A DNA stretch of 64,000 bases from Hyphomicrobiales bacterium (GCA_028290285.1 JAQGKD010000046.1:39246-103245); one strand, 5' to 3'. Positions 18,586-26,535 are shown, counted from the stretch's first letter. Program-made: numbers and translations. Notes: generated from the sequence alone by a model not told the origin.

Positions 18586-19185
18586 TCAGTCGCTGCCGGT
18601 GCGGGAGAAGCGATGGCCCATGATGAGAGTGTCGAGCCCCGTCTGCCAGTTCGCATCCGATGCGAAATCTGACGAAGAACCGATCGAGAGAAGTTCGATC
18701 AGGCGATTCCGGGCGCGGTTGACGCGGCTTTTCATGGTGCCTACCGCGCAATTACAAATGCCGGCGGCTTCCTCATAGGACATGCCCGACGCACCGATCA
18801 GCACGAGCGCTTCACGCTGGTCGGCGGGCAACTTCTGCAAGGCTTCGCGGAAGTCGAGGAAATCCATATGGCCGTTCTGGGCCGGAGCGGTCGCGAGACG
18901 CGCTGCAATGGTGCCCTCGGAGTCCGAGACTTCGCGCCGGCGCTTGCGATACTCGGAATAATAGATGTTGCGCAGGATCGTGAACAGCCATGCCGGCATG
19001 TTCGTGCCTTCGACGAACGACCCGAGATTGCTCCACGCCTTGACCAGCGTTTCCTGCACGAGATCGTCGGCCCGATCCGGATTTCCACACAGCGACACCG
19101 CGAAGGCGCGCAGGTTCGGGATCGCGGACAGTAGGTCCGTCTTGAGCTTGGGGCTGGCCTGCGTCATTCCGCTCGCTTCCCTCAC
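18586..19185 (-). CDS. ecfG: ECF sigma factor EcfG (general stress response)
   Basis: Alternative sigma factor that directs transcription of the alphaproteobacterial general stress regulon. 199 residues. Sigma region 2 includes [19 protein letters not shown] and [15 protein letters not shown]; region 4 includes [25 protein letters not shown] and [11 protein letters not shown]. There are no extra C-terminal domains. The GTG start at 19185 overlaps the nepR stop (GTGA) and has GAGGG upstream, giving coupled synthesis of sigma and its anti-sigma. An in-frame ATG at 19167 is the alternative start. Confidence 0.95.
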   Translation of the reverse strand: MREASGMTQASPKLKTDLLSAIPNLRAFAVSLCGNPDRADDLVQETLVKAWSNLGSFVEGTNMPAWLFTILRNIYYSEYRKRRREVSDSEGTIAARLATAPAQNGHMDFLDFREALQKLPADQREALVLIGASGMSYEEAAGICNCAVGTMKSRVNRARNRLIELLSIGSSSDFASDANWQTGLDTLIMGHRFSRTGSD

Positions 19186-19493
19186 TCGCCACCCTCTTTT
19201 TTTCCATCCAGACCGTTCAGCAGGTCCAGGAAGCGGTCGGGAATAGGCTGGTTCAGCACGTCGTCGTAAACCGACTTCAGCTGGCGCTCGATGTAGGCCT
19301 TCACGTTGGGCCCGGGCTTTGCGCCGCCCTCGATGACCTGCACGGCGTCGGTCATCTGATGCGCCGCCGGGTTTTGAGCGGGCTGGCTCCCGGCCATCGA
19401 CGCGACCGACACAGCCGCGATCCCGCCTTCAGGCAGCCTTACAGCTGGCCGGGCAGATATAGCGCGAGGCTTTTTTTTGGTATTTTCGTCCAT
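19182..19493 (-). CDS. nepR: Anti-sigma factor NepR
   Basis: Small anti-sigma factor that holds EcfG until phosphorylated PhyR binds it. 103 residues. The C-terminal part carries the two helices of the NepR family, with YIERQLKSVYDDVLNQPIPDRFLDLL being diagnostic. The N-terminal half is low-complexity. The ATG at 19493 has GGAGGGG at a good distance; the in-frame GTG 6 nt upstream is too close to that SD. It is followed by ecfG with a 4-nt overlap and preceded by a perfect EcfG promoter. Confidence 0.96.
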   Translation of the reverse strand: MDENTKKKPRAISARPAVRLPEGGIAAVSVASMAGSQPAQNPAAHQMTDAVQVIEGGAKPGPNVKAYIERQLKSVYDDVLNQPIPDRFLDLLNGLDGKKEGGE

Positions 19494-19574
19494 AAACACC
19501 CCTCCGGAGCCGCGGCTGAAACGCGCGCTCGCAAGATCGCCGCACCCCGATTATAAATTAACGATCCGACGTTC

Positions 19575-19600
19575 AACGCACCGATCCACGGATTGGTTCC
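19575..19600 (-). promoter_or_regulatory. EcfG-type promoter for nepR-ecfG
   Basis: On the minus strand: GGAAC, 17 bp, CGTT, a perfect match to the alphaproteobacterial EcfG consensus. It implies autoregulation of nepR-ecfG. Confidence 0.9.
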
Positions 19601-19607
19601 CACATGC

Positions 19608-19632
19608 GGAACCTTTAGACATTTCGTGTGTT
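19608..19632 (+). promoter_or_regulatory. EcfG-type promoter for phyR
   Basis: GGAAC, 16 bp, TGTT (one mismatch to CGTT), 38 bp before the phyR ATG and back to back with the nepR promoter. Confidence 0.8.
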
Positions 19633-19670
19633 AACGCTCGAAAGCTCGGCCGTAACAAGGGGCGCACAGC

Positions 19671-20495
19671 ATGTCGGTTTCGCAAGCGATTTCCTCCCAC
19701 GTTCCTTATCTGCGCCGGTTCGCCCGCGCATTGTCGGGAAGCCAGGCTGGAGGGGATGCTTATGTTCTTGCCACTCTCGAGGCGATTGTCGCCGATCCCT
19801 CGGCCTTCAAGGCCAATTCAGACGTCCGGACCTCGCTCTATCGTGTGTTCCTGAAGGTTTGGGGGTCCACGCCCGTCAACGATCATACGGATCATAGCGC
19901 AATGATGCCCGACGAAGAGGGCGCGCGCCGCAACCTGGACGCCATCTCGCTTCGTCCCCGCATTGCGTTCCTTCTCTCCTCGCTCGAAGGTTTCGAGACG
20001 GCGGAAGTAGCCCGGGCTCTCGATTGTTCGCCCGGCGAGGCAGCAGCCCTCATCGATTCCGCGGGCAAGGAAATCGCCGACCAGATCCGCACGGATGTGC
20101 TGATCATCGAGGACGAGCCGTTCATCGCGCTCGACCTGCAGACGCTCGTCGAGGAACTCGGGCATCATGTCGTGGGCATCGCGCGCACGCACAAGGAAGC
20201 CGTGAAAGCCATCGAAGGCGGACGTCCCGGGCTCATCCTGGCGGATATCCAGCTGGCCGACGGAAGCTCCGGACTCGAAGCCGTGAACCAGATTCTCGGC
20301 AATTTCGAAGTGCCGGTCATTTTCATCACGGCCTATCCCGAGCGCTTCCTCACCGGACAGCCGCCGGAGCCGGCATTCCTCATCACCAAGCCCTTCGGCG
20401 TCGACAGCCTCAAGGCCGTCATAAGCCAGGCGCTGTTCTTCGACCGCCGTTCGCGCCGCGCGGCACCGGGGCATGGCGAGACCGTGTCCAGCTGA
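19671..20495 (+). CDS. phyR: Anti-anti-sigma response regulator PhyR
   Basis: Phosphorylation-controlled partner switch of the general stress response: when its receiver is phosphorylated, the sigma-like domain captures NepR and frees EcfG. 274 residues. Residues 1-140 are the EcfG-like domain (regions 2 and 4 without DNA-binding function). Residues 143-262 are a receiver with VLIIEDEPF, the acceptor Asp in LILADIQLADGSSG, and the family-specific FITAYPERF (FATGUY-type) motif. No cognate HWE/HisKA2 kinase is in the window. It diverges from nepR. Confidence 0.97.
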   Translation: MSVSQAISSHVPYLRRFARALSGSQAGGDAYVLATLEAIVADPSAFKANSDVRTSLYRVFLKVWGSTPVNDHTDHSAMMPDEEGARRNLDAISLRPRIAFLLSSLEGFETAEVARALDCSPGEAAALIDSAGKEIADQIRTDVLIIEDEPFIALDLQTLVEELGHHVVGIARTHKEAVKAIEGGRPGLILADIQLADGSSGLEAVNQILGNFEVPVIFITAYPERFLTGQPPEPAFLITKPFGVDSLKAVISQALFFDRRSRRAAPGHGETVSS

Positions 20496-20518
20496 AAATC
20501 AACACTGCATAAAACGAG

Positions 20519-20546
20519 AAAAAGCCCCGGTTCGCCGGGGCTTTTT
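20519..20546 (+). terminator. Intrinsic terminator after phyR
   Basis: Stem AAAAAGCCCCGG, loop TTCG, stem CCGGGGCTTTTT: 12 bp with a T-run, 24 nt after the phyR stop. Confidence 0.93.
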
Positions 20547-20565
20547 AATGAGCTGCGAGCCTGAC

Positions 20566-20598
20566 AAAAAAGGGCGGCCATGAACTGGCCGCCCTTTC
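20566..20598 (-). terminator. Intrinsic terminator after the DUF3309 gene
   Basis: Stem GGGCGGCCA/TGGCCGCCC with a 5-nt loop; on the minus strand it is followed by six T. It lies 24 nt past the DUF3309 stop. Confidence 0.9.
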
Positions 20599-20621
20599 TT
20601 CAGTCCAGTTACAGCTTGAAG

Positions 20622-20780
20622 TTACAAACGGCCCATCAACAGCAGGACGATGACGATGATCAGGACCACGCCGAGAATTCCGGAGGGACCGTAACCCCAG
20701 CCGCGGCTGTGGGGCCAGGACGGCACAGCACCAACGAGGAGCAGGATCAGGATAATCAGAAGAATGGTGCCGAGGGTCAT
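20622..20780 (-). CDS. DUF3309 small membrane protein
   Basis: 52-residue protein too short for most gene callers. Two hydrophobic stretches (TILLIILILLLVGAVPSW and GILGVVLIIVIVLLLMG) flank a short polar turn with PHSRGWGYGPS, the typical DUF3309 pattern. The ATG at 20780 has GGAG 7 nt upstream. An EcfG-like promoter upstream and a good terminator downstream make it a free-standing unit of the stress island. Function unknown; probably a membrane or envelope stress protein. Confidence 0.88.
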   Translation of the reverse strand: MTLGTILLIILILLLVGAVPSWPHSRGWGYGPSGILGVVLIIVIVLLLMGRL

Positions 20781-20863
20781 GAGGTTGCTCCGTCATTTTG
20801 CCCAATCGGGGCCCGTGTTCGTGACGAGATCAAGGCAGCTTGACCATTCGCCAGTGCAAGCTC

Positions 20864-20889
20864 AACTCAGATTAGGCGCAGTTTGTTCC
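20864..20889 (-). promoter_or_regulatory. EcfG-like promoter for the DUF3309 gene
   Basis: Minus strand: GGAAC, 17 bp, AGTT (one mismatch in the -10), about 84 bp before the start codon. Confidence 0.6.
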
Positions 20890-20923
20890 CTGCTCTGACA
20901 AGCTTTGTTGACGGTCTGCGAGC

Positions 20924-20963
20924 CAAGAAAAACCCGCGACGGCAGGGGCGGCCGTCGCGGGTT
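20924..20963 (-). terminator. Intrinsic terminator of the candidate sRNA
   Basis: 13-bp stem (AACCCGCGACGGC with GCCGTCGCGGGTT), 7-nt loop. The T-run is on the minus strand only (GGGTTTTTC), so it serves leftward transcription. Confidence 0.85.
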
Positions 20964-21013
20964 GGTATTGTACGAAGCAGACTCGGGAGGGGGTCTAAGC
21001 CCGATCGCACGGC
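20924..21013 (-). ncRNA. Candidate GsrN-type general stress sRNA
   Basis: A gene-free stretch with its own perfect EcfG promoter (21019-21043) and an intrinsic terminator (stem CCCGCGACGGC/GCCGTCGCGGG, 20931-20963, followed on the minus strand by TTTTTC). The predicted transcript is about 88-90 nt. Its 5' half holds a short stem (AGAC/GUCU plus a U-G pair) presenting a 10-nt loop CCCCUCCCGA, suited to pairing with SD sequences. Size, sigma control, C-rich 5' loop and position beside nepR-ecfG/phyR match GsrN described in Caulobacter. The boundaries are predicted, not measured. No credible ORF lies within it. Confidence 0.75.
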
Positions 21014-21018
21014 TAGCA

Positions 21019-21043
21019 AACGTCATCTCGCACGAGTGGTTCC
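21019..21043 (-). promoter_or_regulatory. EcfG-type promoter for the candidate sRNA
   Basis: Minus strand: GGAAC, 16 bp, CGTT, perfect consensus. No protein gene follows in this direction before the terminator at 20931. Confidence 0.88.
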
Positions 21044-21070
21044 ACGATATTCTATGCACAAATTACGCTC

Positions 21071-21095
21071 GGAACCGCCCCCCTCCGACGACGTT
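21071..21095 (+). promoter_or_regulatory. EcfG-type promoter for the PRC-barrel gene
   Basis: GGAAC, 16 bp, CGTT, perfect consensus, 31 bp before the ATG at 21127. It is divergent from the sRNA promoter. Confidence 0.9.
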
Positions 21096-21126
21096 CCCCT
21101 GACTGCAGGCTTTCAGGAGGATCAAC

Positions 21127-21507
21127 ATGGCAACGACCACCAGCAACACACGCGAGACGCACGAGCTCATCGCCTCGGACAAGGTCGAAGGCACCGCGGT
21201 CAGGCGCCCCAATGGCGACAAGATCGGGGAAATCGAGCGCGTGATGATCGACAAGCGTTCCGGCAAGGTCGCTTATGCCGTCATGAGCTTTGGCGGTTTC
21301 CTGGGCGTCGGCGAGGATTACTATCCCGTCCCGTGGGACAAGCTGACCTATAATACCGCCATCGACGCCTATGAACTCGACATCAGCGAAGACCGGCTGA
21401 GCGGCGCTCCGAAATATCCGGCGGGTACGGATTACGATTGGTCGCGCGAAGGCGGCGGCAAGAGCGTGAACGAATTCTACGGCACGCAGCCTTACTGGAC
21501 GTTCTGA
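21127..21507 (+). CDS. PRC-barrel domain protein
   Basis: 126-residue cytoplasmic protein. The PRC barrel spans about residues 14-90, with EGTAVRRPNGDKIGEIERVMIDKRSG and FLGVGEDYYPVPWDKL. The C-terminus is short and aromatic (EFYGTQPYWTF). The start has AGGAGG-type SD (CAGGAGGATCAAC). Proteins of this kind are common stress-induced alphaproteobacterial genes with undefined biochemical function. A perfect EcfG promoter lies directly upstream. Confidence 0.92.
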   Translation: MATTTSNTRETHELIASDKVEGTAVRRPNGDKIGEIERVMIDKRSGKVAYAVMSFGGFLGVGEDYYPVPWDKLTYNTAIDAYELDISEDRLSGAPKYPAGTDYDWSREGGGKSVNEFYGTQPYWTF

Positions 21508-21518
21508 CAGCGAGACTT

Positions 21519-21543
21519 CGTCCGGCGCGTGTGGCGCCGGACG
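21519..21543 (+). terminator. Strong hairpin after the PRC-barrel gene (no T-run)
   Basis: Perfect 10-bp stem CGTCCGGCGC/GCGCCGGACG with a 5-nt loop, 11 nt past the stop. With no T-run it may be a transcript-stabilising 3' end rather than a terminator. Confidence 0.4.
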
Positions 21544-21605
21544 TGGACAGCCTGTCCGAGTCCAGGCACGGCCCGCGTCGCCTTGCACCTCGCAACGACG
21601 GCGAC

Positions 21606-21630
21606 GGAACCCCTTTCGGGCCACAGCGTT
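21606..21630 (+). promoter_or_regulatory. EcfG-type promoter for ku-ligD
   Basis: GGAAC, 16 bp, CGTT, perfect consensus, 54 bp before the ku ATG. Confidence 0.88.
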
Positions 21631-21684
21631 GCTTTTCCATCAAATATTGCAGGCGTTTCTCAGTGTGTCGCGTAGGAGACGAAG

Positions 21685-22629
21685 ATGGCGCCGCGTGCGA
21701 ATTGGAAGGGCTACCTCAAACTGTCGCTTGTCTCCTGTCCGGTGGCACTCTTTCCTGCTGCCAGCACGAGCGAGCGCGTCTCATTCCATCTGATCGGTGG
21801 CGAGACGCATAACCGGCTTAAACAGCAATATGTCGACTCCGTCACCGGAGATCTCGTCGAGTCGGGCGAGCGGATGCGCGGTTATGAAATCGCGAAGAAC
21901 GAATATGTGCCTGTTACCGACGAAGAGCTTGGAGACGTCGCTCTGGAAAGCACGCATACGATCGAGATAGAACAGTTCGTGCCGCGCAAGCAGGTCGATG
22001 AAGTCTATTTCGACTCGCATTATTATATCGCGCCCGACGACAAGGTCGGCGAGGAGGCCTTCGCGGTCATCCGCGAGGCCATGCGCCAGCGCGATGTCGT
22101 CGGCCTCGCCCGCGTCGTTCTCTTCCGCCGCGAGCGCATCCTGATGATCGAGCCGCGCGGCAAGGGGCTGATGGCGACCACCCTTCGCTATGACTACGAA
22201 GTGCGTGACGAGGACGCCTATTTCGACGAGATCGGCGACACGCATGTGGGCAAGGAAATGCTCGATCTCGCCAACCACATCATCGATACGAAGAAGGGAA
22301 AATTCGATCCCGCGACCTTCAAGGATCGTTATCAGGACGCGGTCGTGGATCTCATCCGCGCCAAGCGTGCGGGCCAGCCGATCGCGGCGCCCAAGCCCAG
22401 CCGTCCGAGCAATGTCATCAACCTGATGGAGGCGCTGCGCCGCAGCGTCGACGCGGAAACGAAAGGCGAGGCCAAGGCCCCTGCCCGAGCGGCGAGCTCG
22501 ACGAAACGCCGCGCACCGGCCAAGCGCGCCGAGAGCGCGAAGCCCGCACCAAAAAAGACGTCGACAAAAGCGCCTGCCAAAGGATCGTCCGCGAAAGCGA
22601 GCGCCGCCCGCAAGCGCAAAGCTGGTTGA
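21685..22629 (+). CDS. ku: Non-homologous end-joining protein Ku
   Basis: Homodimeric DNA end-binding protein that recruits LigD to double-strand breaks. 314 residues. The Ku core (1-250) starts with RANWKGYLKLSLVSCPVALFPA, a typical bacterial Ku opening, and includes GYEIAKNEYVPVTDEEL. The last 60 residues are Lys/Ala-rich (for example PAPKKTSTKAPAKG), a DNA-contacting tail. The SD (GTAGGAGACGAAG) is good. It is 12 nt upstream of ligD and has an EcfG promoter, so end joining is tied to the general stress response, as reported for rhizobial ku2. Confidence 0.96.
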   Translation: MAPRANWKGYLKLSLVSCPVALFPAASTSERVSFHLIGGETHNRLKQQYVDSVTGDLVESGERMRGYEIAKNEYVPVTDEELGDVALESTHTIEIEQFVPRKQVDEVYFDSHYYIAPDDKVGEEAFAVIREAMRQRDVVGLARVVLFRRERILMIEPRGKGLMATTLRYDYEVRDEDAYFDEIGDTHVGKEMLDLANHIIDTKKGKFDPATFKDRYQDAVVDLIRAKRAGQPIAAPKPSRPSNVINLMEALRRSVDAETKGEAKAPARAASSTKRRAPAKRAESAKPAPKKTSTKAPAKGSSAKASAARKRKAG

Positions 22630-22641
22630 GCGGAGGCGCAA

Positions 22642-25311
22642 TTGCCTGGATCTCTCGTAGCCTATCAGAAAAAGCGCAATTTCGACCTGACGTCCGAACC
22701 GCGTGGAAAAGCGGCAAAAAGCAAGACGACGCGTGTCACCAAGAAAAGCGGATTGAGTTTCGTCATCCAGAAACATGCGGCGACGCGCTTGCACTACGAT
22801 TTCCGGCTGGAGCTCGATGGCGTCTTGAAGAGCTGGGCCGTCACGCGGGGACCGAGTCTCTTGCCGGGCGAAAAGCGCCTGGCCGTTCACGTCGAGGATC
22901 ACCCGCTCGAATACGGCACCTTCGAGGGCACAATTCCCGCCGGCGAGTATGGCGCCGGTTCGGTCATGCTTTGGGATCAGGGGACATGGATTCCCGACGG
23001 CGATCCCCACAAGGGCTATGCCAAGGGCCATCTCGACTTCACACTGGAAGGCGAGAAGCTGCACGGCCGCTGGCATCTCGTGCGCATGCGGGGAAAGCCC
23101 GGCGAGAAGGCGGACAACTGGCTGCTCATCAAGAGCGAGGACGAGGCAGCGCGCACCGAAGACGAGGGCGATATTCTAGAGGACATGCCGCGCTCCATTA
23201 CCACGGGCCGCACCATCGAGGAGATCGGCGGCGACCGTAAGAGCCGGACATGGAACTCGAACAAGCTTGCTTCCGTACCCGCGCCAGCCAAGGCGAGTTC
23301 GCCACGCAAGCGCGCCGCTGCGCCGCTCGATGCGCCTGCTCCCAAGGCGGCATCCAAGCGCAAGACCGCGAAGCCTGCGAAGCCGACAGCGTTCACGATA
23401 CCCAAGGGCGCGAAGCGGGCTGCCCTGCCGCCTTTCGTCGAGCCTGAGCTCGCAACACTTTCTACCAAGCCGCCAGTTGGCGTGCCCTGGCTGCACGAAG
23501 TGAAGTTCGATGGCTATCGCATGCAGGCCAGCATCAAGACCGGCAAGGTCGTGCTGCGCACGCGCAAGGGCCTAGATTGGACCGAGCGTTTCGCGCCCAT
23601 TGCATCGGCACTCTCCACACTGTCGGTTGAGGCGGCGTTGCTCGATGGTGAAATTGTCGTGGAAGATGCAAGCGGCATCGCAGATTTCGCAGGGCTGCAG
23701 AAAGCCCTGAAGGACGGGAACGTCGACGAACTCGTCTATTACGCCTTCGACCTTCTGCATTTGAACGGCCATGACCTCACGACGCTGCCTCTCGACCAAC
23801 GGAAGGGACTTCTTGAACAGCTGATCGGCTCGGTTTCAGGTGAGACGCACCTGCGCTACAGCGCGCATTTCGACGAGAATGGCGAGGTGATGCTGAAGCA
23901 CATCTGCCAGCTCAGCGCGGAGGGTATCGTCTCGAAGAGACGCGATGCGCCGTATCGCAGCGGGCGCGGCACCGATTGGCTGAAGTCGAAATGCGCGCAC
24001 CGCCAGGAGTTCGTCATCGTCGGGTTCGTGCCCTCCACGGCCGCGAGCAAGTCGATCGGCTCTCTTGTCGTCGGCTATTACGACAACAAGACACTCGTGC
24101 ATGCGGGCCGTGTCGGCACCGGGTTTTCAGGCGAACTCGCCAAGCAGCTATATCGCGATCTCGCAGCAGACAAGATTCAGAAGAGCCCGATGATCAAAGA
24201 CGTTCCGGCAGAGGCGCGAAAGAACGTCGTCTGGGTTACCCCAACGCGGGTCGGCGAGGTCGAATTCCGCGGCTGGACCGGCGGAGGATTGCTGCGGCAG
24301 GCTTCGTTCAAAGGGCTTCGTGAGGACAAGGACCCGCAGGAAATCATGCGCGAGGAACCAAGTGTGAGCCCTCAGGGCGAGAAGGCCGAAACCAAGACTC
24401 CACGCAGTCGACCTAGCAACGTTCGGCTGACGCATCCCGATCGTGTTCTCTGGCCGGAGGCCGGCATTACGAAGGAAGCGCTCGCCGACTATTACACAAT
24501 GGTCTGGCCGCGGATCGAAAAGCATGTCACGGGACGTCCGCTGGCCCTCGTGCGCTGCCCCACTGGAATCGCGCATTGCTTCTTCCAGAAGCATGTCTGG
24601 GACGGCATGTCCGAAGGGATCGTCGAGGTGAACGACCCGGGCGACAAGGAAAAACTCGTTGCAGTTTCGTCGCTCTCCGGACTGCTCGGGCTCGTGCAGG
24701 CGAGCGTGCTGGAGATTCACCCCTGGGGTGCGACGGCCGACGATCTCGAGCGGCCGGACCGGCTGACCATCGATCTCGATCCGGGCGACAATGTTCCATG
24801 GTCGTCGCTCGTCGGAGGCGCGCGCGAGGTTCGTCAGCGCCTCGACGACGTCGGATTGAAGAGCTTTGCAAAGACGACGGGGGGAAAGGGCCTGCATGTC
24901 GTCGTGCCGCTTGTTCCGTCAGCGGACTGGGACAGCGCGAAAGCCTTTTGCCGGACGCTCGCAGAATCGATGGCTGCCGACGCGCCCGATCTGTATGTCT
25001 CGACAATGACGAAGCGCGTTCGTACGGGACGGATCTATGTGGACTACCTGCGAAACGGGCGCGGAGCCACAGCAGTCGCCGCTTTCTCGACCCGCGCGCG
25101 CGCGTCATGCGGGCTGTCCACGCCAGTCTCCTTCGACGAACTCGACATGCTGCGCAGCGGCGATCATTTCACGCTGAACAATCTGGCACGGCGGCTCGAA
25201 TTCCTGAGCGGGGATCCATGGGAGGATTTCTTCAAGGTGAAGCAGAAACTGCCGGCGCCGACCGCCGCAGGCAAAGGCGCGAAAGTCAAAAGGACGCGAC
25301 GCACAACCTGA
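22642..25311 (+). CDS. ligD: ATP-dependent DNA ligase D (LigD), three-domain
   Basis: Multifunctional end-joining enzyme, 889 residues. Order seen: 3'-phosphoesterase (about 30-180, FVIQKHAATRLHYDFRLEL), a Lys/Ala linker, ATP-dependent ligase (about 270-575; adenylation Lys in HEVKFDGYR), then primase-polymerase (about 600-870; LTHPDRVLWPEAGITK, DLDPGDNVPW and TTGGKGLHVVVPL). All motifs look intact. The start is TTG at 22642 with GGAGG 6 nt upstream; no ATG fits. It is in an operon with ku. Confidence 0.96.
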   Translation: MPGSLVAYQKKRNFDLTSEPRGKAAKSKTTRVTKKSGLSFVIQKHAATRLHYDFRLELDGVLKSWAVTRGPSLLPGEKRLAVHVEDHPLEYGTFEGTIPAGEYGAGSVMLWDQGTWIPDGDPHKGYAKGHLDFTLEGEKLHGRWHLVRMRGKPGEKADNWLLIKSEDEAARTEDEGDILEDMPRSITTGRTIEEIGGDRKSRTWNSNKLASVPAPAKASSPRKRAAAPLDAPAPKAASKRKTAKPAKPTAFTIPKGAKRAALPPFVEPELATLSTKPPVGVPWLHEVKFDGYRMQASIKTGKVVLRTRKGLDWTERFAPIASALSTLSVEAALLDGEIVVEDASGIADFAGLQKALKDGNVDELVYYAFDLLHLNGHDLTTLPLDQRKGLLEQLIGSVSGETHLRYSAHFDENGEVMLKHICQLSAEGIVSKRRDAPYRSGRGTDWLKSKCAHRQEFVIVGFVPSTAASKSIGSLVVGYYDNKTLVHAGRVGTGFSGELAKQLYRDLAADKIQKSPMIKDVPAEARKNVVWVTPTRVGEVEFRGWTGGGLLRQASFKGLREDKDPQEIMREEPSVSPQGEKAETKTPRSRPSNVRLTHPDRVLWPEAGITKEALADYYTMVWPRIEKHVTGRPLALVRCPTGIAHCFFQKHVWDGMSEGIVEVNDPGDKEKLVAVSSLSGLLGLVQASVLEIHPWGATADDLERPDRLTIDLDPGDNVPWSSLVGGAREVRQRLDDVGLKSFAKTTGGKGLHVVVPLVPSADWDSAKAFCRTLAESMAADAPDLYVSTMTKRVRTGRIYVDYLRNGRGATAVAAFSTRARASCGLSTPVSFDELDMLRSGDHFTLNNLARRLEFLSGDPWEDFFKVKQKLPAPTAAGKGAKVKRTRRTT

Positions 25312-25317
25312 GCATCA

Positions 25318-25342
25318 GGAACTTCAACATCACCGGTACGTT
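25318..25342 (+). promoter_or_regulatory. EcfG-type promoter for the ferritin-like gene
   Basis: GGAAC, 16 bp, CGTT, perfect consensus, starting just after the ligD stop and 38 bp before the ATG at 25381. Confidence 0.9.
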
Positions 25343-25380
25343 GCGATCGCTCGATCTCTTCGTCGTACAGGAGCGAACCC

Positions 25381-25872
25381 ATGGCTGCCGTCAAATCAAT
25401 GAACGACCTTTTCGTGCACACGCTGAAAGATATCTATTACGCCGAGAAGCTGATCTACCGCAGCCTTCCGAAGATGGCGAAGCAGGCCGCGTCGCCCGAA
25501 TTGAAGCAGGCTTTCGAAAAGCACCGCGAAGAGACAGAGGGCCAGATCGGGCGTCTCGAGCAGATCTTCGAACTGTGCGAGGTCGCGGCGCGCGGTGTGC
25601 GCTGTGAGGCAATGGATGGCATCATCGCGGAAGCCAAGGACATCATGGAAGAAGTCGAAGACGCCGAGGTTCGCGACGCCGGCATGCTGGCGGCCGCGCA
25701 GACCGTCGAGCATTACGAGATCTCGCGATATGGAACGATGATCGCCTGGGCCACACAGCTCGGGATGACGGACGCCGCGAAATTGCTGCAACAGACGCTC
25801 GATGAGGAAAAGAAGACCGACAAGCTGCTCAGCGAGTTGGCCGTGAAGCGTGTCAACCAGACGGCCGCGTAA
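25381..25872 (+). CDS. Ferritin-like DUF892 (YciE/YciF-type) stress protein
   Basis: 163-residue all-helical protein of the DUF892 family. It starts with SMNDLFVHTLKDIYYAEKLIY, and the helices carry the Glu/His pattern of a ferritin-like diiron bundle (EKHREETEGQIGRLE, EHYEISRYGTM, DEEKKTDKLLSELA). Family members are induced by osmotic or general stress; the enzymatic role is not settled. The SD is CAGGAGCGAACCC. It has its own EcfG promoter and is probably cotranscribed with the small membrane protein downstream. Confidence 0.93.
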   Translation: MAAVKSMNDLFVHTLKDIYYAEKLIYRSLPKMAKQAASPELKQAFEKHREETEGQIGRLEQIFELCEVAARGVRCEAMDGIIAEAKDIMEEVEDAEVRDAGMLAAAQTVEHYEISRYGTMIAWATQLGMTDAAKLLQQTLDEEKKTDKLLSELAVKRVNQTAA

Positions 25873-25914
25873 TCGCAGGTGCCGCTCGGAGCGCCAAATT
25901 CAAGGAGAGATAAC

Positions 25915-26052
25915 GTGCAGGATGGTCCCGTCCAGATCGACCAGGAAGACGCCCGTCAAGGCAAACGCGGCACGAAGGTCAGCTTCGTTCTGGCGATCTC
26001 GCTGGCGCTGGCCGTGATCATCGGCATCATCCTCTATTTGAAGGTGTTCTGA
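25915..26052 (+). CDS. Small single-helix membrane protein
   Basis: 45-residue ORF starting with GTG at 25915 behind a good SD (AAGGAGAGATAAC). A polar, Lys-rich N-terminus (QDARQGKRGTK-like) is followed by one helix, FVLAISLALAVIIGIILYL. It lies 42 nt after the ferritin-like gene with no promoter between, and a terminator follows 32 nt after its stop. I do not recognise a family. The strong SD, clear membrane helix and operon position support it as real. Confidence 0.75.
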   Translation: MQDGPVQIDQEDARQGKRGTKVSFVLAISLALAVIIGIILYLKVF

Positions 26053-26083
26053 TCGCCAGCTCTCACTTCGGTGGAGGTCATAG

Positions 26084-26112
26084 AAAAGGGCGCCCGGAGG
26101 CGCCCTTTTTTT
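26084..26112. terminator. Bidirectional intrinsic terminator
   Basis: Stem GGGCGCC/GGCGCCC extended by A-T pairs, 4-nt loop, seven T on the plus strand and four on the minus. It closes the ferritin-like operon and the convergent lipoprotein gene. Confidence 0.9.
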
Positions 26113-26128
26113 ATCCTCGCTGAGACGT

Positions 26129-26392
26129 TCAGCGGCGGCAAATTTCGCGGCCGTAGTCGTCGATGTAGCAACGGCTGTAGCGCGGCGTCGTTGCGGCCCC
26201 GATGATGGCGCCGCCCGCGGCACCCACCGCCGCACCAGCCAGAGCGCCACCGGCATTGCCGGACGCGAGACCGCCTACGACAGCGCCTGTCGCCCCACCG
26301 ATTGCAGCACCGCCCACGGCACGGTCGCCCTGGGGGGTTCCACAGCCCGCAAGTGCCAAGGTCAAGGTCGAGGCGATCAGGATTTTTTTCAC
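26129..26392 (-). CDS. Glycine-zipper lipoprotein
   Basis: 87-residue envelope lipoprotein. Signal peptide MKKILIASTLTLALAGC has a standard lipobox (LAGC, Cys17), then a run of GxxxG repeats (residues about 27-68, e.g. AAIGGATGAVVGGLASG) typical of glycine-zipper outer-membrane proteins, and a C-terminal segment with two Cys (RCYIDDYGREICRR) that may form a disulfide. The GTG at 26392 has GGAGG at 5 nt; the ATG 12 nt upstream overlaps that SD. A perfect EcfG promoter precedes it. Confidence 0.92.
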   Translation of the reverse strand: MKKILIASTLTLALAGCGTPQGDRAVGGAAIGGATGAVVGGLASGNAGGALAGAAVGAAGGAIIGAATTPRYSRCYIDDYGREICRR

Positions 26393-26427
26393 GGCGTCCT
26401 CCATTGCTGCGCTGATTACGTGCCGTA

Positions 26428-26453
26428 AACGCAGCTTGGCAGAAGATGGTTCC
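26428..26453 (-). promoter_or_regulatory. EcfG-type promoter for the lipoprotein gene
   Basis: Minus strand: GGAAC, 17 bp, CGTT, perfect consensus, 35 bp before the GTG start. Confidence 0.88.
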
Positions 26454-26535
26454 TTTTGGTCCGGCCCCGGACATTTCCCCAGGCTTTTCTGATATTTCGC
26501 TAGACACTAACCGACAAAAAAGCCGAACCTTTGCA

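Noticed and set aside
20862..21059. 65-codon minus-strand ORF across the sRNA region
   Set aside because: It reads through the terminator hairpin and has no SD or conserved feature; the segment is better explained as an sRNA.
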